From: Saccharicrinis sp963663905
GTDB lineage: Bacteria > Bacteroidota > Bacteroidia > Bacteroidales > Marinilabiliaceae
Assembly (NCBI GenBank): GCA_963663905.2
Contig: OY760657.1
Location: 4,774,001 to 4,838,000, forward strand
DNA: 64,000 nt
Direction: 5' to 3'
Shown: in pieces, positions 43,932 through 53,474 of the stretch
Layout: every line of letters starts with the position of its first letter
How positions within the stretch are numbered: position 1 is the first letter of the stretch
Position numbers and translations under genes: made by a program
Notes under the pieces: generated by a model
Seen by the model: the letters and a program-made list of their open reading frames with translations, nothing else
The model's database searches: none
Told to the model about the DNA's origin: nothing

Positions 43932-45356
43932 TTAATATCTATAATGTTCTGGCTTATATGGGCCTTCCTGCGGAACTCCAATATAATTAGCTTGCTCTTT
44001 CGTTAACTGAGTAAGTTTAACACCTAATTTAGCAAGGTGAAGACGAGCAACTTCCTCATCCAGTTTCTTTGGTAAAGTATATACTCCTACTTCATAATCT
44101 TTCTGCCAAAGCTCTAATTGAGCTAATGTTTGATTAGTAAAAGAATTACTCATCACAAAACTTGGATGGCCAGTTGCATTTCCAAGATTTACCAAACGAC
44201 CTCTTGAAAGTAAAATAATTGCATGTCCATCAGGAAATTCAAACATATCAACCTGAGGTTTAATATTAGTTTCCTTAATTCCAGGATACTTTTCTAATTT
44301 CTCAACTTGAATTTCATTATCAAAGTGACCAATATTACATACAATTGCCTGATCTTTCATTTTTTCCATGTGAGCAATTGTAATAATATCTTTATTTCCT
44401 GTTGTAGTTACATAAATATCAGCCTCAGCTAAAGCTTCTTCAGTAGTTGTTACTTCATAACCTTCCATTGCTGCCTGTAATGCACAAATTGGATCAATCT
44501 CAGTAACTAAAACTCTGGCACCAAAACCACGCATACTCTGAGCACAACCTTTACCTACATCACCATAACCACAAACTAAAACAGTTTTTCCGGCTACCAT
44601 TACATCTGTACCACGCTTGATTCCGTCAGCTAAACTCTCTCTACAACCATAAAGATTATCGAACTTAGATTTTGTTACTGAGTCATTTACATTGATCGCA
44701 GGGAAAAGTAATTCTCCTTTTTCCATCATGTGATATAAACGGTGTACCCCAGTAGTTGTTTCTTCACTTACACCCTGACACTTTTCTGCAGCTTTAGTCC
44801 AACGAGTAGGATTTTTAGCCAACTCAACTTTTAATCTGGCGATAAGCTCACGGAAATCTTCACCTTCTTCAGAAACATCTTTATCTAAAATAGTACTATC
44901 CTTCTCAGCATCTACTCCTAGGTGAATCATCATTGTAGCATCGCCTCCATCATCAACGATAAGATCTGGTCCTTCTCCATTACCAAAATCTAAAGCTCTT
45001 TCTGTACACCACCAATACTCTTCAAGAGTTTCACCTTTCCATGCAAATACAGGAACCCCAGCCTCTGCAATAGCAGCAGCAGCATGATCCTGAGTACTAT
45101 AAATATTACAGCTACACCATCTTACTTCAGCTCCTAATTCAACTAAAGTTTCAATTAATACAGCTGTTTGAACAGTCATATGCAGAGAACCCATAATCTT
45201 TGCACCTTTTAAAGGTTTAGATTCTCCAAATTTTTCTCTTAATGCCATTAAACCCGGCATTTCTTTTTCGGCTATTTCGATTTCTTTTCTTCCAAACTCA
45301 GCCTCTGCCATATCTTTTACTTTGTATGGAAGAGCATCTGTTAAAATTTCAGACAT
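43932..45356 (-). CDS. ahcY: Adenosylhomocysteinase
   Basis: This 474-residue NAD-dependent enzyme reversibly hydrolyses S-adenosylhomocysteine to homocysteine and adenosine, removing the inhibitory by-product of methylation. Family features are clear: the KIMGSLHMTVQTAVLIETL segment, VDDGGDATMM, the NAD-binding GYGDVGKGCAQ, NVNDSVTKSKFDN with its catalytic Lys/Asp, the GNATGHPSFVMSNSF block and the C-terminal KPEHYRY. About 474 residues indicates the long bacterial type with an insert. Together with metY and hom in the same window it forms part of the methionine/SAM cycle. Confidence 0.97.
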   Translation of the reverse strand: MSEILTDALPYKVKDMAEAEFGRKEIEIAEKEMPGLMALREKFGESKPLKGAKIMGSLHMTVQTAVLIETLVELGAEVRWCSCNIYSTQDHAAAAIAEAGVPVFAWKGETLEEYWWCTERALDFGNGEGPDLIVDDGGDATMMIHLGVDAEKDSTILDKDVSEEGEDFRELIARLKVELAKNPTRWTKAAEKCQGVSEETTTGVHRLYHMMEKGELLFPAINVNDSVTKSKFDNLYGCRESLADGIKRGTDVMVAGKTVLVCGYGDVGKGCAQSMRGFGARVLVTEIDPICALQAAMEGYEVTTTEEALAEADIYVTTTGNKDIITIAHMEKMKDQAIVCNIGHFDNEIQVEKLEKYPGIKETNIKPQVDMFEFPDGHAIILLSRGRLVNLGNATGHPSFVMSNSFTNQTLAQLELWQKDYEVGVYTLPKKLDEEVARLHLAKLGVKLTQLTKEQANYIGVPQEGPYKPEHYRY

Positions 45357-45381
45357 ATAAAAGTATTTTTGTTTTAGAATG

Positions 45382-45389
45382 CAAAATTA
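45382..45389 (-). promoter_or_regulatory. Candidate -7 box for ahcY
   Basis: The minus strand reads TAATTTTG (TAnnTTTG). A start near 45375 would leave a leader of about 20 bases. There is no clear -33 element. Confidence 0.4.
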
Positions 45390-45425
45390 GTAAAAAAAAG
45401 ACTAAACTCTCAGATAATTATAAAA

Positions 45426-46367
45426 TTAGCACTTATACTCATTAAGTATTTTCCTTATGTTTTGTTCATCAACTTTAAGTTGAGCTACTAAAGTATCCAG
45501 CCCTGAAAACTTCTCCTCATCCCGAACTTTTTGAATGAAAGAAACGGTTACTTCTTCTGAATATATATCCTGATTAAAATCTAAAATATGAACTTCAATA
45601 GTTAATTCATAATCACTACTATTTATCGTAGGACGAACACCTACATTTAACATACCGCCATACTGTTTACCCATAACATTTATAAAACATGCGTAAACAC
45701 CTTTACCCGGTATTAATTTATAGTGTTCGTTAGGCTTTATATTAGCTGTAGGATAACCAAGTTTTCTACCTAATTTCTGCCCACCAGTAACAGTACCAAA
45801 TATTGAATAATTGTATCCCAGAATCTTATTGGCTTTCTGAACCCGCCCCTCATTCAGAAGATTTCTTACAACAGTTGAACTAACAGCAATATCTCCTTCC
45901 TGAACAGCCTCAACTCTGGAAATAGTAAATCCGTATTTTTCTGCTAATTGTTTATAAACATTGTAATCATGTACTCTATCCCTTCCAAATCTATGATTGT
46001 ACCCTACTACAAGGTGCTTCATCTTTACCTTTCCAATCAATATTTCAACTATAAATTCTTCAGCAGTTTTTGATGCAAGATCTTTATTGAATTGAAGAAG
46101 AAATAATTGCTCAATACCCTGTTGACTAATCACAACAGTTTTTTCATCTAGTGTAGTAATGAACTGAAGGGAATCTTCATCTTTTTTTAATACCATTCTT
46201 GGATGTGGCCAGAATGTTAAAACTGTAGGTATAAGTGATTTTTCTTGAGATATATCTATAACATGACTTAGCAGTTTTTTATGGCCTGCATGAACTCCAT
46301 CAAACATACCTAAAGTAACTACAGTATCTCCACCTTTATATGAATCGGGATTAGAAAAAACCTTCAT
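45426..46367 (-). CDS. ribF: Bifunctional riboflavin kinase / FAD synthetase
   Basis: This 313-residue protein has an N-terminal nucleotidyltransferase domain with the (H)xGH-type motif GVHAGHKKL (about 25-33) and a later RTxS-like SSTVVRNLL motif for FAD synthesis, followed by a C-terminal riboflavin kinase domain with GRKLGYPTANI (kinase signature) and GVYACFI. It makes FMN and FAD from riboflavin. Standard length. It appears to be its own transcription unit behind a TAATTTTG box 22 bases upstream of the start. Confidence 0.95.
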   Translation of the reverse strand: MKVFSNPDSYKGGDTVVTLGMFDGVHAGHKKLLSHVIDISQEKSLIPTVLTFWPHPRMVLKKDEDSLQFITTLDEKTVVISQQGIEQLFLLQFNKDLASKTAEEFIVEILIGKVKMKHLVVGYNHRFGRDRVHDYNVYKQLAEKYGFTISRVEAVQEGDIAVSSTVVRNLLNEGRVQKANKILGYNYSIFGTVTGGQKLGRKLGYPTANIKPNEHYKLIPGKGVYACFINVMGKQYGGMLNVGVRPTINSSDYELTIEVHILDFNQDIYSEEVTVSFIQKVRDEEKFSGLDTLVAQLKVDEQNIRKILNEYKC

Positions 46368-46388
46368 TTTACTCGTTTAATTTGGCCA

Positions 46389-46396
46389 CAAAATTA
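46389..46396 (-). promoter_or_regulatory. Candidate -7 box for ribF
   Basis: The minus strand reads TAATTTTG. A start near 46382 gives a leader of about 15 bases. The consensus match is good; a -33 element is not evident. Confidence 0.45.
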
Positions 46397-46432
46397 CTCT
46401 AAAAAATGAGAATATATAAAATTTATCGCGGA

Positions 46433-47182
46433 TTACAGTGCCAACACCTCTTTCAACTGCTTGTATCCACTTTTACTTACTTTAAGTTTTGTATTATTAT
46501 CAATAACAGCAATATGATTATCCTTATCATATTGCTCTATCTTTTGAATCCGAATTACATTAACTATATATGATCTGTGTATTCTTACAAATTGTTTTTC
46601 ATCAAGTTGAGATTGAAAGTATTTCATAGTTCTTGATTTTGTATATCTTTTATCCTTTGTATGTATAAACACAAAGTCATCAGATGCCTCAAAATATAAA
46701 ATATCATCAACCGGAATCATTTCCAGGTTAGAACCTTGCTTAACAACTACACGATTTATCAATGTATTTTGATAATGTTCATTATCATCCATTACTTTCC
46801 GAACAACTTCTTTTGATGTATTATCATCCTGCTCAAAAACTCGTTGAACCGCATTATTAAAACGCTCTCTGGTAAAAGGCTTAAGTAAATAATCAACAGC
46901 ATTTAGTTCAAAAGCTTTAATAGCATATTCATCATAAGCTGTAGTAAAAATAACCTTTGGTGAATTTTCAACAACCTCTAACATTTCTAAACCGGATACC
47001 TTTGGCATTTGAATATCCAAAAAAATCAAATCAGGCCTATATTGCTGAATTAATTTAATTCCTTCAAATCCATTACATCCTTCTGCAAGTACTTCAATAT
47101 TATTAAATTCTTTCAAATAAGCCTTGATTAGATCTCTTGCTGGCTTCTCATCATCAATAATAACTACTTTAAATACTTTCAT
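46433..47182 (-). CDS. LytR/AlgR-type response regulator (receiver + LytTR DNA-binding domain)
   Basis: This 249-residue regulator has an N-terminal receiver domain (about 1-120) with the phospho-acceptor Asp56 in DLIFLDIQMPK and acidic residues in IDDEKPA, then a LytTR domain (about 140-247) recognisable by RIHRSYIVNV near residue 215. LytTR regulators bind DNA through a beta-rich fold. Its start overlaps the stop of the upstream histidine kinase gene by 4 bases, so they form a typical two-component pair. The preceding LiaF-like protein gene suggests an envelope-stress context. Confidence 0.94.
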   Translation of the reverse strand: MKVFKVVIIDDEKPARDLIKAYLKEFNNIEVLAEGCNGFEGIKLIQQYRPDLIFLDIQMPKVSGLEMLEVVENSPKVIFTTAYDEYAIKAFELNAVDYLLKPFTRERFNNAVQRVFEQDDNTSKEVVRKVMDDNEHYQNTLINRVVVKQGSNLEMIPVDDILYFEASDDFVFIHTKDKRYTKSRTMKYFQSQLDEKQFVRIHRSYIVNVIRIQKIEQYDKDNHIAVIDNNTKLKVSKSGYKQLKEVLAL

Positions 47183-48234
47183 TTTTTTAGGAATTGAGGA
47201 AATATTAAAACAACCTTAAAATAATCATTGCCTTTTTCTATTTGAACCAAATCTTTTCTACCATAGATCTTATTCATACGTTTTTTTGTATTTGAAAGAC
47301 CAATTCCCTCACCTTTCATTATAGTACTATCATCTTCAAAACTATTTTTCAGTACAATAACAAGATCTCCCTTATCAATATAACACTTTAAGTCAATATT
47401 AGTAGGATCAATGGAATTATAAACGCCATGCTTAATGGCATTTTCCATTAATGGCTGAATAATAAGTGCAGGAAGCAATTTATCTTCACTTTCTTTATTT
47501 ACATGTTCTGAAAATAATACCTTCTCTCCAAAACGTATTCTTTCAATATCCATGTATCTTTTCAAATTCTCTAATTCTTCTTTAAGTGGGAGTAGTTTTT
47601 GGTCATTATTTCGCAAGGAATATCTCAGGAAATCTGACAATTTACTTATCATATCCCTGGCTTTTTCTGTATCATATATAGTCAGTGAACTAATCGAATT
47701 TAAACTATTGAATAAAAAATGTGGATTAAGCTGAGACTTAAGTAAACTTAACTCTGCATCTGTTAACATGTTTTTTAAAACCAACTTTTCTCTATTATGA
47801 TCTTCTTCATTCTGAAAGCTGATCATCAAGAAATAAACGGCAACAAACAAAGAATACATAAGGATTCCGACTAAAAATCGTAGAATTAGAAAATCATTAC
47901 TTATAGATACCTTTATTGCCAAAAGATTTTCAGTAACAGAAATTGCAGTAACACTTGCTACCAGCCAAATACTAATATAAATAAATCCAATTAGTGTTAA
48001 CTGTAGGATTCTATAAACAATTCCTTTTTTTCTATTATGAAAATAAACAGGATACCATAATGAACCTCCAAGCGCAAAAAGTATAGTGTCGAATACAACT
48101 GCACTTAATAAAGCAGATTCCCAATTATTGATTTGACCAAAATAAATTAACAAAAAATCAATAATGATGAATATAAACGTGATAAGTAGATAGCTTCTAA
48201 TAAAAATCTTATTTACAAAAATAGGATGTTGCAT
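47179..48234 (-). CDS. LytS/YehU-type sensor histidine kinase (His_kinase family)
   Basis: This 351-residue membrane kinase has four hydrophobic segments (about 13-31, 40-60, 76-98 and 117-140), a short coiled coil, and the His_kinase domain with SQLNPHFLFNSLNSI, in which His172 is the phosphorylation site, followed by the ATP-binding HATPase core (IQPLMENAIKHGV; GEGIGLSNTKKR). Without a large extracytoplasmic domain, it likely senses membrane state or an interacting protein. It lies 16 bases downstream of the LiaF-like gene and overlaps the response regulator gene. Confidence 0.93.
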   Translation of the reverse strand: MQHPIFVNKIFIRSYLLITFIFIIIDFLLIYFGQINNWESALLSAVVFDTILFALGGSLWYPVYFHNRKKGIVYRILQLTLIGFIYISIWLVASVTAISVTENLLAIKVSISNDFLILRFLVGILMYSLFVAVYFLMISFQNEEDHNREKLVLKNMLTDAELSLLKSQLNPHFLFNSLNSISSLTIYDTEKARDMISKLSDFLRYSLRNNDQKLLPLKEELENLKRYMDIERIRFGEKVLFSEHVNKESEDKLLPALIIQPLMENAIKHGVYNSIDPTNIDLKCYIDKGDLVIVLKNSFEDDSTIMKGEGIGLSNTKKRMNKIYGRKDLVQIEKGNDYFKVVLIFPQFLKK

Positions 48235-48250
48235 TAGCTAGCTTATTGCG

Positions 48251-48949
48251 TTAAAAGTTTCTTAATTCTCCACCTCCAAAAATCGCAACTCCTTTAATTG
48301 TTAAAACTTTCCCTTCCGATTCTCTATCAGCTTCATACATTCTTTTATCAGAAAATCCGCCAAAGATCGAAAGCACATCAACTTTAACACTCCAATCCCT
48401 GGGAATTGTTATTTTAGCTCCACCAAAAATGGTTGTTAAGTCAATAATTGCACCATTAGCATTCATTTTTGCACCTTGCAGATTTACTTCTTCACCACCA
48501 AAAACACAAGTAATTTCACCTCCTTGAAAATTATCTGAATTGATTTTAGTAACACCTCCTCCAAATATAGAAACTACATCAAGCAGATCTTCCTTACTAT
48601 TAGTAATACCCATTCTATGAAAGTGCATTGATTTTTTTCCAAAAATAAAAACAACACCTGCGATAATTAACAGAACAGGCCAATACCTGAATAAATCTCT
48701 AAAATGAAATCCTTCATACAAATGTGGAAGTAAAAAGAATATACCTATTGAAAACACGATCAAACCAGAACCAAAGTCCTTTCTAAACATCTGAAAAACA
48801 CCAATTAAAACCAGAATACTTGGCCAACGTAGGAAAGTATGATAGATTTCATCAGATATAAAACCCAGGTTTCCGGCTAATAAAAAGGAGCCAACTATTA
48901 ACAACAATACACCTAAGGTAGATTTCCCTTTATTTGCAACTTTTTTCAT
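48251..48949 (-). CDS. LiaF-like membrane protein (DUF5668/LiaF-type)
   Basis: 232 residues from the ATG at 48949; an in-frame GTG at 48994 would add 15 residues. About three to four hydrophobic segments form the N-terminal half, then a soluble C-terminal beta domain with repeated glycine-rich strands (FGGGVTKI, FGGEEVNL, FGGAKITI, FGGFSD), the pattern of LiaF-like domains. In Firmicutes LiaF represses the LiaRS kinase; here the protein precedes a LytS/LytR kinase-regulator pair rather than LiaRS. A role in envelope-stress sensing is inferred from this arrangement. Confidence 0.8.
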   Translation of the reverse strand: MKKVANKGKSTLGVLLLIVGSFLLAGNLGFISDEIYHTFLRWPSILVLIGVFQMFRKDFGSGLIVFSIGIFFLLPHLYEGFHFRDLFRYWPVLLIIAGVVFIFGKKSMHFHRMGITNSKEDLLDVVSIFGGGVTKINSDNFQGGEITCVFGGEEVNLQGAKMNANGAIIDLTTIFGGAKITIPRDWSVKVDVLSIFGGFSDKRMYEADRESEGKVLTIKGVAIFGGGELRNF

Positions 48950-49032
48950 CTGTTCAACTTTTATAGATACATAAAACTCACCACGAACAGTCACATTCTT
49001 TTAAGAATACGATTCTTATGGTTTAATAATAA

Positions 49033-49040
49033 CAAACTTA
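49033..49040 (-). promoter_or_regulatory. Candidate -7 box for the LiaF-like/two-component operon
   Basis: The minus strand reads TAAGTTTG. Transcription would start near 49026, leaving about 77 bases of leader before the ATG at 48949, or about 32 before a GTG alternative at 48994. No -33 element is evident. Confidence 0.35.
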
Positions 49041-49127
49041 CCATAGAAAAACCCATTCTCATTATAATGATCGGTGAGTTACTCTTTTTGTTCGGTTAAT
49101 GATATCAGATATTATTTATAGAGGATT

Positions 49128-52100
49128 CTATACCTTATTAATCTGTCTTGTAAATGCTTTACGTAATTTAAATTTCTCGAAGTACCTTATTACAAAACTC
49201 AGTAAATCAAAATACAGTGTGAAATATAAGATAATTGTAGAGAGCCATATTGCCATTACATTAAAAAACGGAGTTGGAATAACAAAGCTACCGAACTGTT
49301 TATTAGGCGCAAAGAAGTGAGCCCTGCCCCATTTACCTGTACCATTTCTTAAAACTGGGTCTTTTTGTGAAACATATCCATCAGGAGTTAAAATCAATTG
49401 CTTTAATTCTGCTTTATTCAACAACAGGTTCGACAATTTATCATTATCATATTCCTGTTTAAGTTCAAACACTTTTGATGGATCTCCCAATTTACTAACC
49501 AAGTCCCTATAGGTATTATCCTTATGCTTTTTAAATGCTTTATACTGATCCTGATAATATATTTTTAATTGATCAATCAACTGATCAATTTGCTTAAATC
49601 CCTTTTCTGAGAATTCAATTGTTGCCTTTGAAATTAAAATAGAAGAACCCGGATCTTCCAGACTCTTAATCTTTTCAAGTTCTTTTATAACAATATCATA
49701 ATTTTCTCTTGCACCTTCTAAATCATTGTCTGATAAGTATTTTTCGCTTTTTAAATTATGCTGTTTTAATCTTGGTAATAATAGAGATGCATAATATGAT
49801 GCTTCACTTATTTCTTGTTCATCTTTAAAGAAGTGTTTTTCATATTCATTATTCTCATATTGATTTACAGCCAAGGCCTCATAAGCCCATCTCGATGTCA
49901 TTAAATCACCAATACGCGGCACATATTCCGATGCCAACATGGTTTTATGAAGTTTATTAAAATCTACAATAACTCCGCTAAAAAGTAATTGAGGAACCAA
50001 AATTAATGGAATTAATATATAAATAGCCACTACAGATTTCAAACCACTACTTATATTCAAGCCTACCATATTTGAGAAACAAGCAGTAGTAAACAGAATC
50101 ATCCAATAACTAAAGTTTAATCCTTTAATTTCAAGAATACTATTTCCTATCAATACCAAACTTAAAGTTTGTATTGCAGAAATACCAAACATGATAACAA
50201 TCTTACTATTCAGGTATGATGAACGACTTAAATTAAGAAAACGCTCCCTCTGCAATAGCTTTCTGTCTTTAATTATTTCTTCGGCACTTACATTTAATCC
50301 TAAAAACAATGATACAACCACTGCCATAAACAAATAGGCAGCAATATTATCATTATCACTAAAAACGTATTTTGTAGGATCAGAGGCTGTACCACTGATA
50401 TACTTTGTAAAATAACCCAGGATAATAGCTAAAATAGGAGCTTCTAAAAAGTTAATGAGCATATACTGCCTGTCTTTCCATTTTGCAAAACCATCCCTGT
50501 AAGTATATATTAAAAACTGTTGTAACCTTCCGGGTATATTATAAAGGTTATGAGGTAACTTTTCAACCTTTTCAGGCTTGTTGGATCTCTTCCAATCAAA
50601 CTGACTTTCTAATTCACTTTTATAATACTGATACCATTCAACAGGTTTAACCTTTCTTTCCCTGATCAGTCGACCATTGGCATCAACCATACGCGCTTCA
50701 ATAATTCGAAGAGGTTGTTCTACCTTAACATTACCACATAAGTAGCACTCACTATCCTCTGGATTTACATAGTTTGCCTTTTGCTTAAAATAAACAATAG
50801 CATCCATCGGATTACCATTAAAGATAATGTATCCACCTCGGTCAATAATTAAAAGCTTATCCAGAAGTTTATATAAATCAGATGATGGCTGATGGATATT
50901 AATTATAACCAACTTCCCTTTTAAGGTTTGTCGTTTTAATAACACCATAACCTTTTCAGAATCCATAGAAGAAAGACCTGATGTAGGCTCATCTACAAAT
51001 AATATGGAAGGCTCTCGAATTAATTCAAGTGCAATATTTAAACGTTTCCTCTGACCACCACTTAAAATCTTATTTAAAGGATTACCTACAACCAGATTAC
51101 GAGCTTCAATAAGGTCAAAATCTTTAATTGCATTATCAACAAGTTCATTTATTTCTTCAACAGTTTTATCACTAAAACATAACCTTGCATTAAAGAACAG
51201 GTTTTCGAAAACAGTTAACTCCTCAATCAAAAGGTCTTCCTGAGGCACATAACCGATTACACCCTTCAGAGCTTCTTTATGATCCCTGATATTTAAACCA
51301 TTAACATGAATTGTTCCGCTGGAAAGTTTATAGTTTCCGTTTAAAACATTAAGTAAGGTAGATTTTCCACTTCCACTACCTCCCATAATTCCAACAAGCT
51401 GACCAGAGCGACCTGAAAAACTAAACGGATGAATACCAACCTGTCTGTCGTTAAACTTATATTCTACATCCCGGGCCTTTAAGAGAATCCTTCCTTTATC
51501 AACTTTCTGAACAAAAAGCTCTGCCACCTTTCCATAATAAACAGGTGCCATTCTGGAAGTTTTAATTACAGATCCTACAGATAGAATATAAGCATTATTC
51601 CTGTCTACCTTATGTCCGTTTAAATATAAGTTACGATCTCCGGAATAACGGAATATAAATGTATGTGTACTTTCTATATATAATACCCAAACATAGATTT
51701 GCTGTTTTGGATTGTATAGATGTTTAAAACGTGGTAATGGAGCATTTTCCTGCCCTGAAATTACTAGAACTTTTTCCGGAGTTTCAACCTCCATTGGACC
51801 TTTAAGAATAAAGGCTTTCAAAAGTTGATAATCATCCGGATTGATTAACATCCCCTGAGATAATTTATCAACAACCTCCTCGCCAATCTCACTGATCTTC
51901 TCCTCTTTTCTGATAAATTCAAACAACTGAACAAAAACCCAAATTTTAGATTCTTGTTCAAGTTCTTTATTTAATTCATCACAGATATGATTTATCTGAT
52001 CATAATTATCGGAAGATTGCTGTTCAACTTCTGATTGAATGGGACTATAAGAATATCGGTGAAACTGTTTTATATAAAAGTCAAACCTTTGTAAATATTG

Positions 52101-52238
52101 ATCAACATATTCTCTGTTAAAGTTATGCAGTAATTCTTGCTCTATCAGTTTACGCGCACTATCAACCCGACTCTCCTTTCTAACATTAGTCAAAAGAGCA
52201 TATAACTTCATTAGGGCATCTAAAAGGGTTTCACTCAT
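49128..52238 (-). CDS. Large ABC transporter fusion (FHA-like region, ATPase, ABC-2 permease; ABCG type)
   Basis: This 1036-residue protein has a soluble helical N-terminus (1-150), a beta-rich region (about 155-245) containing RNLYLNGHKVDRNNAYILSVG, resembling an FHA fold, an ATPase domain (Walker A GGSGSGKST near 284, LSGGQRKR near 390, Walker B ILFVDEPTSG) and a C-terminal ABC-2 permease (several helices in 600-810, one near the end). This order, ATPase before permease in one chain, is the ABCG type; such long bacterial versions carry an FHA-like module in their N-terminus. A coiled-coil-rich insert (about 800-960) separates the permease helices. Substrate unknown. Confidence 0.85.
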   Translation of the reverse strand: MSETLLDALMKLYALLTNVRKESRVDSARKLIEQELLHNFNREYVDQYLQRFDFYIKQFHRYSYSPIQSEVEQQSSDNYDQINHICDELNKELEQESKIWVFVQLFEFIRKEEKISEIGEEVVDKLSQGMLINPDDYQLLKAFILKGPMEVETPEKVLVISGQENAPLPRFKHLYNPKQQIYVWVLYIESTHTFIFRYSGDRNLYLNGHKVDRNNAYILSVGSVIKTSRMAPVYYGKVAELFVQKVDKGRILLKARDVEYKFNDRQVGIHPFSFSGRSGQLVGIMGGSGSGKSTLLNVLNGNYKLSSGTIHVNGLNIRDHKEALKGVIGYVPQEDLLIEELTVFENLFFNARLCFSDKTVEEINELVDNAIKDFDLIEARNLVVGNPLNKILSGGQRKRLNIALELIREPSILFVDEPTSGLSSMDSEKVMVLLKRQTLKGKLVIINIHQPSSDLYKLLDKLLIIDRGGYIIFNGNPMDAIVYFKQKANYVNPEDSECYLCGNVKVEQPLRIIEARMVDANGRLIRERKVKPVEWYQYYKSELESQFDWKRSNKPEKVEKLPHNLYNIPGRLQQFLIYTYRDGFAKWKDRQYMLINFLEAPILAIILGYFTKYISGTASDPTKYVFSDNDNIAAYLFMAVVVSLFLGLNVSAEEIIKDRKLLQRERFLNLSRSSYLNSKIVIMFGISAIQTLSLVLIGNSILEIKGLNFSYWMILFTTACFSNMVGLNISSGLKSVVAIYILIPLILVPQLLFSGVIVDFNKLHKTMLASEYVPRIGDLMTSRWAYEALAVNQYENNEYEKHFFKDEQEISEASYYASLLLPRLKQHNLKSEKYLSDNDLEGARENYDIVIKELEKIKSLEDPGSSILISKATIEFSEKGFKQIDQLIDQLKIYYQDQYKAFKKHKDNTYRDLVSKLGDPSKVFELKQEYDNDKLSNLLLNKAELKQLILTPDGYVSQKDPVLRNGTGKWGRAHFFAPNKQFGSFVIPTPFFNVMAIWLSTIILYFTLYFDLLSFVIRYFEKFKLRKAFTRQINKV

Positions 52239-52360
52239 AACAGGGTGATATTCTTATATATTAATTATATTTCCAGTAAGGAAAGCACTAAAAATAATGA
52301 TTTCATCATTATAATGTTAGCATAATAGCTATTTTTTCAATCAAACGCATTTCCTAATAC

Positions 52361-52391
52361 AAAAAAAGCGATCAAAACTTGACCGCTTTAT
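52361..52391 (-). terminator. Terminator after the lipoprotein gene at 52411
   Basis: On the minus strand GCGGTCAA pairs with TTGATCGC (one G:U), extended by AAA/TTT, loop GTT, followed by a run of T. It lies about 20 bases past the gene's stop. Confidence 0.85.
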
Positions 52392-52410
52392 ATTTTGATG
52401 CAATAATGCA

Positions 52411-53244
52411 TTAGTCTACTGCTACAAATTTATTTCTAATTTTAAGAGACTCTTCAGCAATTTGAATCATTTGCTCCTGAGTAATTGCAGTACTTTCAAT
52501 ACCAGCATAAATATTTGCTATTGCAGAAAGATCTTCAATTGTTTCAGCAACTGCCTGATCATCTTTATAAGTAGAAAGGATCTCCATTAATTTAACCAAT
52601 GGATCTTTTTGCTTTAGTACAATTTCGATCATTTCTTTACTATTGAAAGTTTCCTCAGAAATGTGAGTTGCAATATAAAGACCTTCAACCCAAGCACCAG
52701 ACATTACCAATGCAGAAACCGGAGCTCTGTTATTTCTTTGTAAGAAATCGTAAGTATCATAAAATGAATCAGTAATTAATTCAACTAAAGCTTCCTTATT
52801 GTCTTCATTAGCTTCAATTTGCTCTGGTAAATCTTCGCTAACTGCAGCCTGAAGATCTAATCCTTCTAATAAAGTTTTTGAAGCATCAATAAAATCAATT
52901 GTTTCTTGCTTTTGATTGTATGTACTTGCATAACTTAAATCACCACCGTACACACCAAGGTTTAAAGCTTGTTGTTTTTCAGTGATATACTTAGAAGCAT
53001 TAGCAGGACTATTAGATAAGTCGAAAATATACGCCGCTTCAATTTTGTTAAGCATTTCAACAATTTCATAAGAAGTTGGAAGAGGATAAACAAACTCTCT
53101 TACTTCATTTTTAACTTCTGCTTTTTCAATTTGTACCGCATCAGTCTTTTGATTTTGTTTTGAACCTGAATTACATGATGCAAAAACAAAAACTACTGAT
53201 ATCAACAATGAGGCTAATCCCCATATTGTAGTAAATCTTTTCAT
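52411..53244 (-). CDS. Conserved-looking lipoprotein of unknown function
   Basis: This 277-residue predicted lipoprotein has Cys24 in FVFASC|NSG. The mature chain is acidic and almost entirely helical, with a central GVYGGDLSYASTYNQ motif and repeated leucine/isoleucine spacing that suggests a helical bundle. I do not recognise a named family. It has its own terminator and a candidate -7 box far upstream. It lies between the ABC transporter and recJ, both on the same strand but with separate intergenic gaps. Confidence 0.65.
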   Translation of the reverse strand: MKRFTTIWGLASLLISVVFVFASCNSGSKQNQKTDAVQIEKAEVKNEVREFVYPLPTSYEIVEMLNKIEAAYIFDLSNSPANASKYITEKQQALNLGVYGGDLSYASTYNQKQETIDFIDASKTLLEGLDLQAAVSEDLPEQIEANEDNKEALVELITDSFYDTYDFLQRNNRAPVSALVMSGAWVEGLYIATHISEETFNSKEMIEIVLKQKDPLVKLMEILSTYKDDQAVAETIEDLSAIANIYAGIESTAITQEQMIQIAEESLKIRNKFVAVD

Positions 53245-53474
53245 GTGTCTATAGTTTGTTTTATTGCCACATGGAACCAGCCAAAATTAATTCTACGCCA
53301 ATATGATTCGTATTTCTCATGGCTCGTTTCATCTGTGTATTAGTTTTTATGTAAAATCAATAATTATGATTTGCTACAAATATAATTTATTTAGAAAAAA
53401 AATTGATTTAATGCAGGTTATTTTTGCTACAAATTGTTAATAAAATAGCTTAATCTGTGTTTTTGCTATGTTAA
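53245..53474. promoter_or_regulatory. Intergenic region upstream of the lipoprotein gene
   Basis: The minus strand has TATATTTG at 53377-53384, a good -7 box but with a leader of about 125 bases. TTTGCTACAAAT occurs twice (53370-53381 and 53423-53434), 53 bases apart. No recJ terminator is visible. Confidence 0.35.

Noticed and set aside
49099..49320. Plus-strand frame of 73 codons at the end of the ABC transporter gene
   Set aside because: Mostly antisense to the transporter C-terminus with no independent support.
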